From positions 620,001 to 684,000 of the forward strand of contig NC_090165.1 in NCBI RefSeq assembly GCF_017916325.1: a stretch of 64,000 bases of DNA, read 5' to 3'. Shown here one piece after another: positions 15,001 to 21,698 of the stretch. Positions within the stretch are counted from its first letter, which is position 1. Each line of letters starts with the position of its first letter. The stretch is from Leishmania martiniquensis. Taxonomy: Eukaryota > Euglenozoa > Kinetoplastea > Trypanosomatida > Trypanosomatidae. The position numbers and the translations under genes are program-made. The notes under the pieces are model-generated. The model worked only from the letters and a program-made list of their open reading frames with translations. It had not been told where the DNA came from and ran no database searches.

Positions 15001-16825
15001 GACGACGGAACCGGTGCTCGACAGCATGCTCTGGGCATGCCCGACCCATCTCACTCTGAAGCCGAAGGCAACAACGATGCTGAACGTTACGTATAAGCCG
15101 GTGAGGCCAACAGTCAACTCAGCACCGGCAGCAGGGGCTGGCAAATCTGGCAGCAGCACGTCGGACGACGCGGCGACCGCTGAGTCGTCATCGAAAGACA
15201 AAGCGACCCTCTTCATCCCTCTTCCTGACGGCACTGGGCGTTGTGTGGCGCTGGAGGGCACCGCTGAAGCGGCGGGGTCGGCCGGCCCCGTGCAGGAGTA
15301 CGACACAGTCGTGCAGGTTACCCTGCCGCTCTACTTCCAGGTTCGAAACTGGTCCACGACGGAGACGGCCCGCTTCCGCCGCGAGGTGGAGTGGAACTCA
15401 GCAACTCGAACGACCGACGATGAATCTGGCCAGCCGTCTGAGCCGATTTCTAACCTGGTCCGTGTGGAGGACGGCGATGTGGGCGGTGGTGACCTAAAGG
15501 GAAGCGCTAGCGCGCGCTTCGGCCGGCCGAAAAGCCGAGGTACAACTGCAGCGACGGCTTCCCAGGCACAGAACGTGATGGAGCTCCCTCCTGGCACCTC
15601 TCGCGAGTCGGTGCTAAAGGTCACTCCTTTGCGCGAGGGTGTCTACAAGGGAACAGTGCAATTTGTGCCCCTTGATAAGCCAAGTGGCGCCGCGTCCATG
15701 GGCACTGTGCAGTTCTACGAGTTCGTCATCTGCGTACGGCCTGCGCAGGTTTCGGCGCCGACGACTGTTGATCTGCGCGCGGGCATCCGCGAGGTGGCCG
15801 GCTTCCCAATTCCGCTGACCAACCCGCTCTCCAAGCCGGTCGTCTTCAAGCTGGACATGGGTGCTTTGAACGGCACTGCATCGACAACCGCCGCTGCTGC
15901 CGCCGCGGCGAACACAGCCTCAGAAGCGCTCGCGTTCCCGTCAACTGTCGCCGTGCCAGCGCACAGTCACGCGCAGGCGCTGGTGCAGTTCTTCCCTCTT
16001 ATTGCGAAGCCGCCCATGACGCTGCGGTGCACCATGACATCTGCTGAACTGGGCACCACCGCCGTTTTCATCTTCCGACTTTTGACCACGTGCAGCACTG
16101 CGGCGCCAGAGCGAACGACCCGCTTGGTTTGCCCTCTGGGACAGCACACAAACTTTGCCTTACACTTCACACACTACTCCAAGACAAACACGGAGTTTTC
16201 GATCCGCGTCGGTGGCGAGGCGCTAGGGAAAGGCGCGGCAACGTTCACGCGAGTCGGCGCTAGCGGCGGCGGCGGCCAAGGGTCGGTGGTAAGGGTGAGC
16301 GCCTGCCCGCCGCCGCCACCAGCCACATCTGGATCACAGCTTTCCAGAGGGCAGGAGGTGGCGGTCGAGTTCAGCTATGAACCCTCCGAGCTCGGCGAGG
16401 CAACGGAGACCATCGAGTTCGTCTCCCCGGTCGCCGGTACGTACACGTTCCCGATCGTGGCGACCTGCACGTTGCCAGAGCGCCAGGGCCCCTTTGTGAG
16501 CCACGCCGGCCAAAATCTGCAGCTTCCCTTCAAGAACGTGTTTGGTGATTCTGTCACGATCACAGTGCTGTCGGATTCGCCGTCCTTCGCGCCCTCGCGC
16601 AAGGCGGAGACGATCGCGGCGCGCAAGACGGCGAACGTCACGATTCAATGCAAGCCAGAAGATGATGTTGAGGTGGCGCGAGGTCGCATCATCATTTCGT
16701 GCGTGCCGCCTGCCAAGCAGGCTCCGAACCAACCACAGCAACCAATACAGTGGGTGTACTACGTGGAGGCAACCAACGCTAGTGACCGCGGTGGTGCCTT
16801 GAAGCAGCCCAAGGCCAAGCGGTGA
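80..16825 (+). CDS. HYDIN: HYDIN-like giant central-pair protein with ASH/MSP-type repeats and an internal P-loop domain
   Basis: This is a 5581-residue protein, somewhat longer than vertebrate HYDIN at about 5100. HYDIN proteins form part of the C2 projection of the central-pair microtubules and are needed for flagellar beating. Immunoglobulin-like ASH/MSP (PapD-like) repeats run along almost the whole length, starting near residue 131. Each shows the pattern of a 'DFG' or 'NFG' strand, then 'NTSP'-type turns, then 'PxxGxLxPGE'-type loops (for example 'LDFGNVSYNLTHARTIEISN'). Near residue 2143 there is a Walker A motif, GPPRSGKT, followed by a likely Walker B strand (LLFDGL, about 2275) and a charged helical stretch. 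This matches the adenylate-kinase-like insert known in HYDIN family members. Glycine/alanine/serine-rich linkers, including a poly-Gly run near residue 3027, separate the repeats. The first ATG is used; a second lies seven codons later. The frame is uninterrupted over 16.7 kb. HYDIN-family identity is confident; the roles of individual repeats are inference. Confidence 0.93.
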   Translation: MLSSSPEMKRSKAADVAVTGPSNAPLARQRKRVGGRAARAGDEKGAVPTGSVAAAAEGASASFIATGGSLPIKRSASSSGLPLHQSAHAKGGVTARVPPTHRQASSSAAGTAALAASSSTQARHAASARSPDFPFDVNPTQIVFDSFEANHTYTATLELKNHTMTSTHVHVDRPSPCTGFELSAPRGAGITSRVAPGLSVIYTLIFNPRSNVEDYRTQLVVRAESGASAIVPVRAYAVRGHLQLPAELLLREAPLKGTSSTPLFLRNVSEQSCVWQAMVFDVSGVAPEAFSHDVSYPLSSHFSITPSYGVVEPLCGGGDGAAMSVAPVTLHFHPPTGVTASGTYGALLRFFMGPEGDLLQDVQLSAQAVELTGIVLEQTEVTLKDTYVTTERQAVVRLRNDSEYTVHFAWKRSYRGGREGDSDDDDGRATGGDAEVGGGTTVGSMHGSHTAKKKSELTSTVNGSDGDGSQHSPHQLFQGCRAAWDDYTGDEAFCIEPLSGVLYGRGAREFTITFNPHVAVLYESMAFLDVTGLVNRLPLTMRGHGLGPQCILEHRRLEIGDVYLNALHEYEVGMENISPIECRYVIMPPLPVRAASATAVNAAESDASRALVDFSGKFRFIPSHGTLGPGEVVKLRIQLQSDIIGCFAEVFRVHMEGAVEEVPLLIKGRVLGPHFHCSVEELDFGNVSYNLTHARTIEISNTSPIPMHYALRLPDECNYADDLTISPSTGAIAPMETQTVTITLHSRTVGDYETAVLIEVADVGDVLDAIPLKATCMVPPLLSNTTELAFGGIFVGYPATLNMMVLNDSALTGMFELSLVGGDALSDVVKVELPVPTEPGHEAHWILPHETVQMPVTVTALRPGKLHFSIALRVLGMDVSGVQPQTILVSAMASGPHVEMQPSTFQFGTIDVLSESVKELTLKNTSPVPALFSLAFDRYGSISAARVADEAEGSALATLPFPRVPVFTMEPADGVLEPHSTLTVLIRAKPDEAIAFTDTLRLRHSPAPHSATAADETAGAAERELVAAVKVTGKGIPIVSERSVAVVELGDVLTTAVVSETITLHNYGRRDQEVQWQNTRSAKVKEGEPPVAFNYKPERVSIPGSGALTFTICGQSGEAGVRTETFTLKQSGTFREIMRSTVTATFITPTLLFSARAIHFDFANRDELQVMDAPRAASLVRSLTIKNVTSKTLVVSLRIRHAVATTSPSTQPAGTSSASKSRVPFELEGPSTLVFAPGDSYVVGVRCNPLYRGDFTSHTTKAKMQLSFAHHARKEHVNLSAALRFPALVISPSALLEFGVVLRSTEKRRTILLSNPSADLPAHFEWALRPRSGNSTGAVAKAAGEDGVAAVEAQRAGDKVVSHASSAGDEITAAAVRCFDIVPFTGILQPGESRSIEVTYQGEVCGSALATAVCRVRGGPTYTIDVHAASSVVQAHLDRTEINFGRLPYYESATQSVMLSNSTLVPVTWDVDLSRMLHPECVRVSPVSGVLRDKVRLVVIFTPTVPDAFEETLWVRIGHLDPQPIRLRGSAYMNRLLISTMSPTTPAIENDVVVSRAPFRAFIEALQYVESQSSASPQTRSVYASRTVAVLPTAPTAAAGTSPAKTLTMPPVVQREWATLEAERLAFCRAVGEAKASEHSSSMRANDADRSTLFLPPRALRRTSLTAISGSSGAGGGTEKLVLARYIVDFGHLTRHDVRKVTLKLTNPSATEGVSAMVDSKELEHLPVSVDPVKGIKVGPLETVSLALVMDATKPESLVCHGDNRYEFSIDVRHGPAIVVECHCYVATPSLRAAEKEVKFGPVLLGEVKVLPLLLINPEAVSCPWRITCKAETPSDNSTSMFPERRLVRGGQSLSLTGPAATERLDSIRPQRTARTSQFWVKEDHGVVAASGTTAIDVYFAPSAMPAEGSSGAATATLRFRCGRGPAESVLTVKLSGTSFQHDISLSTTQLSLPVARPHQVIHESVTLTNNEEHPVEVFSLGLDTQHIQEVKLLRRALEMSPNHELVLPSLEAGDNLPDALLESIFNRLHAASESLKESPSAAVLAASEAALESALPAVVKGGKASRRQSTSAASRASSFSSKGGRRGRDKSRRQSAADASGGMEKGLGDGSAAVDGIAEHQGAADGAAAVSVPSSSVVLLVGPPRSGKTALARHMTQRAEAGSVVLVDVDELVRREADCDDSANGAVARFLLSHVAGIAPEPAPSARADGANATSDVLLASYVACAPKLVRDVVQQHLSRCIAGHAASSTTGAAPLDGNGGAAASKPRPLRLLFDGLNCGVLQNPWRLFELIRETCDALRIPLQIVSLAVSDPMSGVRRAEALESHHEARVTAASLTLLSEGEFEALDKEARDHYTRRLKHFNDCRRDLKDAQQLKRDYMAQLPRKTVQQEVEETFAQARLDGQQQSASLDASMRSGRKGRAAGGAGRAIALAAEAAKKLQEPKWAELDAAMQFREWYTRFLGKYGEPPRLEGEEGCAAGATTANTRVTTPQLKGAAAAAAAAAQERANRWAAVIRVASETETPREVSELVEWRLAQRAFATSAGVGTASTATPVLPTLSPFPASAALAASSCNVSGEGQLPSSLQEETGTTAASSAMPAIAAAQDAPSDAAAMASEIVNGFYLNESRLRSWVDTAIDTERGVASAMGQPLPAEEAVAAKATAAVAAVAGAGEAHALIEAAGPRLATDPLRPEFEASATVARYVHFFSTLEREVIPAKKGGIHSKSVPAVVSQEEECTRWWLPPRSSVTLTLEFCGDHVGPYTETCLFGVVGTLQKLRLTVSALVALPDISRDPKDIFPLIVPRSALVNGGAESSQRVPKAYVASKKLFDFGPLLIPPPPVPKGRRRSNEKAMGLPASTVGSGRSSSLGGSNHGHTSNKPQPAHLESTLGEETLTFVNREASEAEVTLSFLNEKEKTFTVAPTSFVLKPGTSQQVSLRATPEKVGSFTNTLLACIKENPLPWKTKVTCTGARPTLTVNGCKDLEVNFGRLVLNRSVERSFLLANEGLLPLQWKLVPVVDGSTTRSAAGGGGGGGGGGGAASSAAVAAQWPAELQCSAMEGVIKEGGTYTLKMTFAPTHPCLYTRNVLFMVSYPGHPQQIVYESVPAIIRAEGYDVVLEWTREIHLGVLHVGEEKHETVRILNKSPYEVGYQLKLPKRLQRSVKLSSSSGTLRGIVGFKDAAIVNVDVVAHLEKEGELPAKLSMIEVAFFDVEKNELLYPVQSIPVTGEAWYTKYTIQPPSVNFGSCLIGQMRQSSFELRNTGVFPLEYSLFNYRDAAASTAAGGVETETAVAKVVDVSPSRGAAAAATAAQALSAISQRSSKAAKGSELDISIGAFTCCPCRGVIPVGGAQTITVSTIPAKQHRSHETIGVRVEQSGPELERYGTPVEVSAYPAVPSIAADLTSSADVETIFEEQRVVYRLDQLAKSVRAYSKEERIFSFGTTLVGQRTEERFRIANSSPLPCTVVAYLEGSSVTGVSATGGGASASRGNASSTSSASKPTTGGGVGGGGAGAAGGTAGRAEAFDLCLDCSGGTAGQTRATLVKMALPPYESRFLTIGFTATSLRRFQAQLVATVEGAVISSDDGAETGQQLRFGLSGEGTLPNVEVQVPPRLSLSAVPWCGSSSARPSGPCGGSAERMHRRIETGGISSGSERKRAPRRGGGGAACISSPLRNGHAEGYSGSVGTTEVLELPLTRVGAISSRSFTLRNTGCVTAEVHLELLAPGVEGNGGPNPVLTVSTVGGAGGRVCGKVVKKQRAASMRHSVELFVPAGQSESVELTYAPTQVEATMTRMRVVLRDNPFEEKEVYILSRSFDSPISFEGIDPSSSDFYDVGDCWVGVEKSCTFTVRNNTDSLVRYEWQYAEPVVLMVPSVGHLSAGATRQITAVMRNDSQNLHQVARCAILVQSIQLLTNALGGGLGHPSMVGADAASGSAGGAANPVSGATNAAITEWDNSMQTPKWVLREDDTVTSTSAAGAHSAAVAAAFLSTAASMVGRRNLKQVMEPLPEPPYTVVDAVTVTQPLTLGCHCSVPTYKCELVDAAAGAVTDLKAISFEHTYLMQKRVAMVRVSNTGTVGLPLTYSIATSGEEGGAAAQASSKQDSRSPHARRGGSIATAAGGASRASLWGPALEGDTGALSDLPGYTAPAADFSVVPSPASSSASAVPPGSHLDLNVEFTPRAVGLATAELILSMPYSDPAEVRVPVQGVAECPLVHFDIPPATYPDVGSIASSGDAASQGQERVVVQFLARGLHTTATVKFPVVNPTATAYSYEWVEEGMRRRASGSGDGGSGFGGGTVSPFRCLTPMGVIAAGRQAEAIFEFFADALGVRESAWSFQIPGRAAIPFVLVGTAVEPNVYFHASKVVFGHVQVGTQLERAVVLENCDDVPYTFSWDKLSMGGTSSFLSVRPLRGAIAPYERLSVTVTFSPQDEVEYNVPLRCLVKRSSVPLSINVKGTGVSVHDSLQMEPFEDGAQPMPVVRGQPLLLNLDRVQVNSTIVRRFALRNTGTYSFYYSVEAPENASVSLEGMEGEVAPKQTGVIVFRYHPTCEETLRQCRLLFRIEGKVAYKVGIRATAYLPRLQLSFDHHDFGPRFISAYNNGLATTAPDVRASTLWGSTSTTASGAAVAVLQLTNLESEVVSVDCSMSAQNTWCRLDSTALVVRPRESARLRLTFVPPEVRQYEDNLRLSFNALHTVFIPLTGEGVVPRVEVVNPFAKFGVARIGENQQTEVKLTCLSKIPTPVSFTQAIDDDLRQKGFAISLPGQTAASPSASSLAMTLKPKESATVVLSFAPKQRMGEFSREVKMLVCGVEVPFVSVSGSCADAEVHLDTPLLLFRDVVVGASATRRVCILNSGDISQRFSWASSLQKLRPSGEWSIFPSSGYIRAHTELSCELRYTPSLSNKGSVKAAGATASSAPLQQVLTLELDSSASLALTIESNCVTRPAATDTVTFACRAHETDVKQIELYNPLEDPWTTEPVLDSMLWACPTHLTLKPKATTMLNVTYKPVRPTVNSAPAAGAGKSGSSTSDDAATAESSSKDKATLFIPLPDGTGRCVALEGTAEAAGSAGPVQEYDTVVQVTLPLYFQVRNWSTTETARFRREVEWNSATRTTDDESGQPSEPISNLVRVEDGDVGGGDLKGSASARFGRPKSRGTTAATASQAQNVMELPPGTSRESVLKVTPLREGVYKGTVQFVPLDKPSGAASMGTVQFYEFVICVRPAQVSAPTTVDLRAGIREVAGFPIPLTNPLSKPVVFKLDMGALNGTASTTAAAAAAANTASEALAFPSTVAVPAHSHAQALVQFFPLIAKPPMTLRCTMTSAELGTTAVFIFRLLTTCSTAAPERTTRLVCPLGQHTNFALHFTHYSKTNTEFSIRVGGEALGKGAATFTRVGASGGGGQGSVVRVSACPPPPPATSGSQLSRGQEVAVEFSYEPSELGEATETIEFVSPVAGTYTFPIVATCTLPERQGPFVSHAGQNLQLPFKNVFGDSVTITVLSDSPSFAPSRKAETIAARKTANVTIQCKPEDDVEVARGRIIISCVPPAKQAPNQPQQPIQWVYYVEATNASDRGGALKQPKAKR

Positions 16826-18932
16826 GGGCCGACGTCAAGGCTTTCCGTACGCAGAGCGCCGTCTTTCCTGCTCTCTGCCGACAAAGGGAGGGGGTGTATG
16901 CGGTGTATGATGGGAGCGGTGGGCCTCTCCGCTTCCCGTCCTCTTCCGCTGCTATGCTGCTCTGCCTCTTGTGTACCTATGGCTTCTAGTCCGTCGTGTT
17001 TTATTCTTGACGGGCCTCATGTTGGCAGTTCTCTTGCCCGGTGCGCCCTGAGCTCTCTAGCGGGCGCTGGCGCCGTCAATGGTGTAGAGGGGGGATAATA
17101 GGAGGGGTGAGTTAAGTGTGCGTGCTGACGTTGACAGAGAGGACAGATTCACTTGAAAATCACAAGAAGGCGCGATCGCCGTTGCATTGAGGGTAGGGGT
17201 GAACTTGGGGTTTGGCAAGAGAATCCAGTCGGGCGGTGAAGTTTAGAGGTGGGGCCACGCCTCGCGACGTCACAGGTTGCCTGATTCGCTTGCTGCCCTT
17301 CACTCTCCCCTATCATCTGTCTTACTTGTGCACCTTTTCACTTATCCTGAGCAACACACACGTTTGATTCTCGTGTGTGTGTGTGTATGTGCACGTGCTC
17401 ATGCGCGTGTACTTCATGGTTTCTCTCGACATGCGTTTGGAAGGAGTGGAGGAGAGCCTCCATGCCGTTGTGCTGCGACTGATCGCCTCTTCGCCTTTCC
17501 GCAGCCGTGGACCCTTGCCTTGTGTTTATCCCTTTGCTGATGGAATCACCCGCCCACCCCCTACCCAAATCTCTACACTTACACGCACGCCCCAAGGCTA
17601 GTGCGCGCCCCTGCCTCTCTCGGTTCTCTGCACTTCGCAGGGTGGGTGCTGGTCGCTCTCGTCTCTCTGGCCCTCTCCCTCCCTTTCTTTTTTTTTGTTT
17701 CGCGTTTGCTCCCTCTCTGCATGTGTGCCGTTGGGTACCGCCGTGCCACTGACGAGCGCCCCCTTTTTTTGCGTTGTATTTTTTTCCTTTGTTCTCACGC
17801 TTGGCGTGCGTTATGTGTCACTCCCTGATGTATAGGTGGCGTGGATGTATGAAGGCGCAGTGTGTGTGTTGCGGGAGGGTGGGTGGGGGGAGGGGCGCGC
17901 AGGTGACCGGAAGGAGGGTGACACACCCGATGCCGTGAGAGGAAGGCTGCCTCTCTTCTTTCGATGCATTATGGATCACTGTCTTCCCCCCTCTCTCTCT
18001 CACACACACACATACACACCTGTGTGTGTGGGCATGTATCCAGTGCTTTTCTTTCTGGTGTGGGCAGAGATGGAACAGGGATCTCCCAAAGAAAAAAGAG
18101 CGTCAATGTGTTAGACTTTCACCGCCCTGCTCAGCAGGCTTGGGGTGGAGCTGCGGGGTGCGCAGAGCGGGTATCAGCTACTGGTTGGCACCCTGGAAGG
18201 GTGGAACGGTGAGGCGTTGCTTGGCGAACATGCGTGGCGCACCGCGGAAGGCGCTGCTGACCCCTCCTTCCTGCTCCTCCCCTACCCTCCACCCATGTGG
18301 CACCCAATGCCAGGAGGCTGAGCTCAGTTCTACGTCATCGTGCGTGTCATGTGGAGGAGCGATTGGCCGCTGGCTGAACAAAAAGGATTTCGAGCCGCGC
18401 TGTTTGCCCTATCGCCCCCCCACCCCCCCCACTCAACCACCCACCCAGCTCTCACCTGCGAGCTGGCGTGTGTGCAGGTAGTGGTGGTGGGGCTGCTGTC
18501 CCGCGTTGAAGCGATCGTTCCTCCCTCCATTTCCTCCCCACTCCCCGTCGCTCTGCTTTACATCACCGTTTCTTATTGGTGTGCTCGCATTTGCGTGGCT
18601 CCTTCGACCTGAGGGGCATTCCATCTTCACGGGAGGAGCTCACCAGGTTTGCATAGGGTGACCGAAGCGACGAGGTCGCGCCTACGCAGCACACCGGTTC
18701 CCTAGCGGCTGTATGCTGTGGTGTGTGTACGCTAGTGCGCTTCTTTCCTTACACATACGTGCCTAGCGGGCAGCAAGCTCTCCGTGGCGCTGAAGGCGGT
18801 GAAACACCTCTTCGTTACTAACAGCATCCCCTCATCGGCAGCGTCACGGAGAACTGCCGCCGCGAGATCCGCTCGTGCGCGCCTTTCCCAGAGCCTTTTC
18901 GCTTCTTCATTATTTGTCTTCCTCTACGGGTC
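16826..18932. other. Intergenic region between HYDIN and SF3A3 (3' UTR, processing signals)
   Basis: No convincing gene is seen in these 2.1 kb. Short open frames here are low-complexity and run through T/C- or GT-rich sequence. Visible content is a GT microsatellite near 17371-17393, a run of T/C tracts at 17610-17790, a CA/GT inverted-looking microsatellite near 18000-18031, and a GC-rich stretch at about 18110-18340 that faintly resembles a SIDER element. The final part before 18933 would hold the SF3A3 splice acceptor; AG at 18840 after a C/T-rich run is one candidate. Confidence 0.6.
18110..18345 (+). repeat. Possible degraded SIDER-like retroposon fragment
   Basis: This GC-rich patch in the HYDIN 3' UTR region contains a 'gctgacccctcc' ... 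'cccatgtggcaccc' arrangement that recalls the middle of Leishmania SIDER elements. The resemblance is short and the rest does not match the clear element near 40.5-41.2 kb. The boundaries are guesses. Confidence 0.22.
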
Positions 18933-20807
18933 ATGCACACAAACGTGCTGGAGCGCATCCGGGCATTGGAGGCAGACATAGAGCGCTGCATCGACTCAAT
19001 CGTGCAGCAAGACCTGTTCGCCGCTTCCATTGAAAACGAGAGGCACCGTATTTTGCTCGACCATTTCACTCTACAGCAGGCCGGCATTGCCCGCAGCACC
19101 GCTGAGAAGCTGCTCGACGCATACTTGGACGAGGATGACATTGTGCAGGTTCGAAATGCATCGGCGGATGGCGCAGACGGCATCGCGGCGGCGATCAAGG
19201 AGTTCGAGGCAAGGATCGCAGACATCCGTGAGTATCACCACACTTACCGCGATCTGCCACCGGTAAAGAATGAGCTCGCCGTGCCTGAACCAAGGCTGCT
19301 GGATGATGTCTTCACCGTTCGTGAGCGCTACGGGGCCTGCTTCGACATGGACGCGCACTACAAACGCTACAGTGCGTTCATGGTGCATACCAAGACACTC
19401 GCTGAGGAGTGCGCGTCGGCCTCGGTGGAGGCGCAGAAGGAGGTGGCTCCGCTTCCGCCGTCCTCCGTTCTCAAGTGGTCGCCCATGTGGCCGGGCCGGC
19501 TGGACTACTTCAGCTTCACCAAGACTCTGCCGCAGCTGCTGCTGCACGAAGTCGAGGCACACCGCAAGATTGTGGGCTTTGCCCTCTACAAGTCCTTTGT
19601 TGCGGAGCTGCTCGCGTACCTGGAAGGCTTCTACCGTCGCATTCACCCTCTTAAGCCGAGTGCGTTGGAGCGTCTCATGACGGAGGTAGAGAGTGATGCA
19701 GAAAAGTACTGGGCGGACCTTGAGGAAGCCAAGGCGGAGGTGACGAGCGTCGCGGCAGCGGCGGCGGCAGGTGCGGCTGCACCCACAGAGGACGAGCAAG
19801 TCAATGTGCACGACGCAGAAGACGAGCAAGCGGAGAAGGATGTGGACAATGCAGTTGGATTGCTGTCAAAGGGAAAAGCTGCCGCCCCGGCGCGCATCGC
19901 GGTGGAGAACAAGGTCGCTTGTGGGTTAGCGATTCCGCCGTCGCTGCGGAAGCATGTCAAGAAGTTCAGCCTGTGGCCACTGCCGTTGGTAGAGCGACTT
20001 CTGCGAGACCTAGAGCAGGTGGACAGCACCCCCGGTGATGCCACCGCACCCACGTCTAAATACCCGTCGAGCCTCACCGAGGTGAAGATGGTGTGCGTGA
20101 TGGAAGCCAAGGCGGCGGCTCTGTTGCAGTCGCTCCTCTACACCACCTTGGAGACGACCGATAAGACGCTGCGGCGCGACTACAGCCGCACGCTGGAGGA
20201 GCTGGAGAAGGACCGCGAGGTGGCGGAGGAGGAGTTTCTCGACTCGCTGAGTGAGGTGCGTAAGCACCTGGCAGACACGGTGGAGGGTACCGTGGCACAT
20301 GCGGCGGAGTACAACTTGCGACTGGCGCTGGAGGACAGCAAAGGTGGCCGCCGCAGGCGCCACGGGGGGGCGAATGCCCCGGCGCCCGCGGTGTCCGCCC
20401 CGGCTGCACCAGAGCTGCCGCTGGAAAAGGAAGAGGATCAACTGATCGGTGAGAACGGAGAACCCATTCCCCGCTGGCTCGCGCAACTGCACCAGCTCGA
20501 CAAATGTTTCCGCTGCGACGTGTGTGGTGGCACCATTTACAAAGGCCCCAAGGTCTTTCGCGAGCACTTTGGTGCGGAGCGTCATGCGGAAGGTCTTCGC
20601 CGCCTTGGCGTCGTGCAGCACCTCAAAAGCTACGAAGGTATCACCTCCATTCGGCAGGTAATCGAGATGCGTGAGCGGCTGGCCAGTGGAGAGAGCGGCT
20701 TTCGGAAGCGACTGCGAGACAACACCGACAACGAAGAAATTCAGGACGCTCGCGGCCATGTGGTGACAGCAAAGGAGTATCTGCGCTTGCAGCAGCGTCG
20801 ACGTTGA
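18933..20807 (+). CDS. SF3A3: Splicing factor 3a subunit 3 (SF3a60/Prp9 homologue)
   Basis: This 624-residue protein is the trypanosomatid SF3a60, a U2 snRNP component that helps the spliceosome engage the branch site; in trypanosomatids it would mainly serve trans-splicing. The N-terminus (residues 1-70) has the helical LERIRALE...FTLQQAGIA pattern. A central segment (about 190-245) matches the conserved LLHEVEAHRKIV...FYRRIHPLKP region. The C-terminus has the family signature PRWLAQLHQLDKCFRCDVC followed by a matrin-type zinc finger, C-x2-C-x13-H-x5-H, at about residues 528-551 (CDVC ... FREHFGAERH). Length is a little above human SF3A3 (501) because of an alanine/acid-rich insert near residues 270-310. 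The start is the first ATG of the frame and gives a sensible N-terminal helix. Identification is confident from the C-terminal finger and its context. Confidence 0.92.
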   Translation: MHTNVLERIRALEADIERCIDSIVQQDLFAASIENERHRILLDHFTLQQAGIARSTAEKLLDAYLDEDDIVQVRNASADGADGIAAAIKEFEARIADIREYHHTYRDLPPVKNELAVPEPRLLDDVFTVRERYGACFDMDAHYKRYSAFMVHTKTLAEECASASVEAQKEVAPLPPSSVLKWSPMWPGRLDYFSFTKTLPQLLLHEVEAHRKIVGFALYKSFVAELLAYLEGFYRRIHPLKPSALERLMTEVESDAEKYWADLEEAKAEVTSVAAAAAAGAAAPTEDEQVNVHDAEDEQAEKDVDNAVGLLSKGKAAAPARIAVENKVACGLAIPPSLRKHVKKFSLWPLPLVERLLRDLEQVDSTPGDATAPTSKYPSSLTEVKMVCVMEAKAAALLQSLLYTTLETTDKTLRRDYSRTLEELEKDREVAEEEFLDSLSEVRKHLADTVEGTVAHAAEYNLRLALEDSKGGRRRRHGGANAPAPAVSAPAAPELPLEKEEDQLIGENGEPIPRWLAQLHQLDKCFRCDVCGGTIYKGPKVFREHFGAERHAEGLRRLGVVQHLKSYEGITSIRQVIEMRERLASGESGFRKRLRDNTDNEEIQDARGHVVTAKEYLRLQQRRR

Positions 20808-21698
20808 CCATCACAGATGAGCAGCTCCTTTCAAGAGCGGTGCGACAGCTAACAAGCGAAGGAAAAGAGGCAGTGCTGATGAAAGGGAGTGATGGTGCGA
20901 TGGTTGTCAGGGTCCGTGCGGCATGGGTGGAGGTGCGCTTCTCCCGTTTCCTTCTCTCGAAAAGGTCGGTCAGTGGGCTGCCATCGCGATGGGATCGACC
21001 CCAACTGAAGTGACAAGGGGCACCGCCATTTCTGTGCGCGTACTCCGTGCATCGATGTTTCGTGCCTGTTTCGGCTGTTTTCGGGAGAGGGGTGATGGGC
21101 TGCGCGCTTCAGACGCAGTCTTAACGGAAAGAAATAGTTAGCCGACGCATCCCTTCAGGTCTGCTTGAGATATCGAGTAGGGAGGGAGGGAGGGGGAGTG
21201 CGGGGCTGCGCGGTTGGCGCGCAGGACTGTTCCGAGAGAGCAGGGGAAGGAAGGTCTGCGCGTGTGGCGTCGTGATGCCGAGGATATCAGGCACCGCCGC
21301 TGCCGCTGCAGCTACCGTATGAGCTCATTCATGTCTCTTGCACATCGAGGGTCGCTCCTGAACTGAAACCTTCTTCAGCGAGTGCCTTCAGCAGACCTTG
21401 TGAGCTGTCACACAGGGCCAATGCGGCGCCATCCTTCACTTTCTTCGGCATCCTTCTTTTCTTTGCTTTTTTTCTGTTTACTTGTCCCCTTATGCTTGGT
21501 CTCTCTTCTCCGTCTGTACCTCTTCCGTGTTGTCAGCATACCTCGGGTGCTGCCGTGTTCGCTCAGCTGTGTGCGCCTGCGCACGCTTAGGTATATGTGC
21601 TTCGTTACAGCCGATGAAACGGCTGCAGTGACTTCAAAAGACGTCCAAAGCCATCAGCTTCTTTTTCTTTCTTTGCGTCTTGAATCTTCTGCGCGCCC
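20808..21698. other. Intergenic region between SF3A3 and the next gene
   Basis: No gene is seen. The first half is purine/pyrimidine mixed 3' UTR-like sequence with a GGGA-rich run near 21180-21200. The second half has a strong pyrimidine tract (about 21437-21533) ending in a candidate trans-splice AG. Confidence 0.6.
21437..21536 (+). promoter_or_regulatory. Candidate trans-splice acceptor for the gene at 21699
   Basis: A long T/C tract is followed by the first AG at 21535-21536, giving a predicted 5' UTR of about 160 nt. This pyrimidine-tract-then-AG arrangement is the usual spliced-leader acceptor in trypanosomatids. Confidence 0.55.
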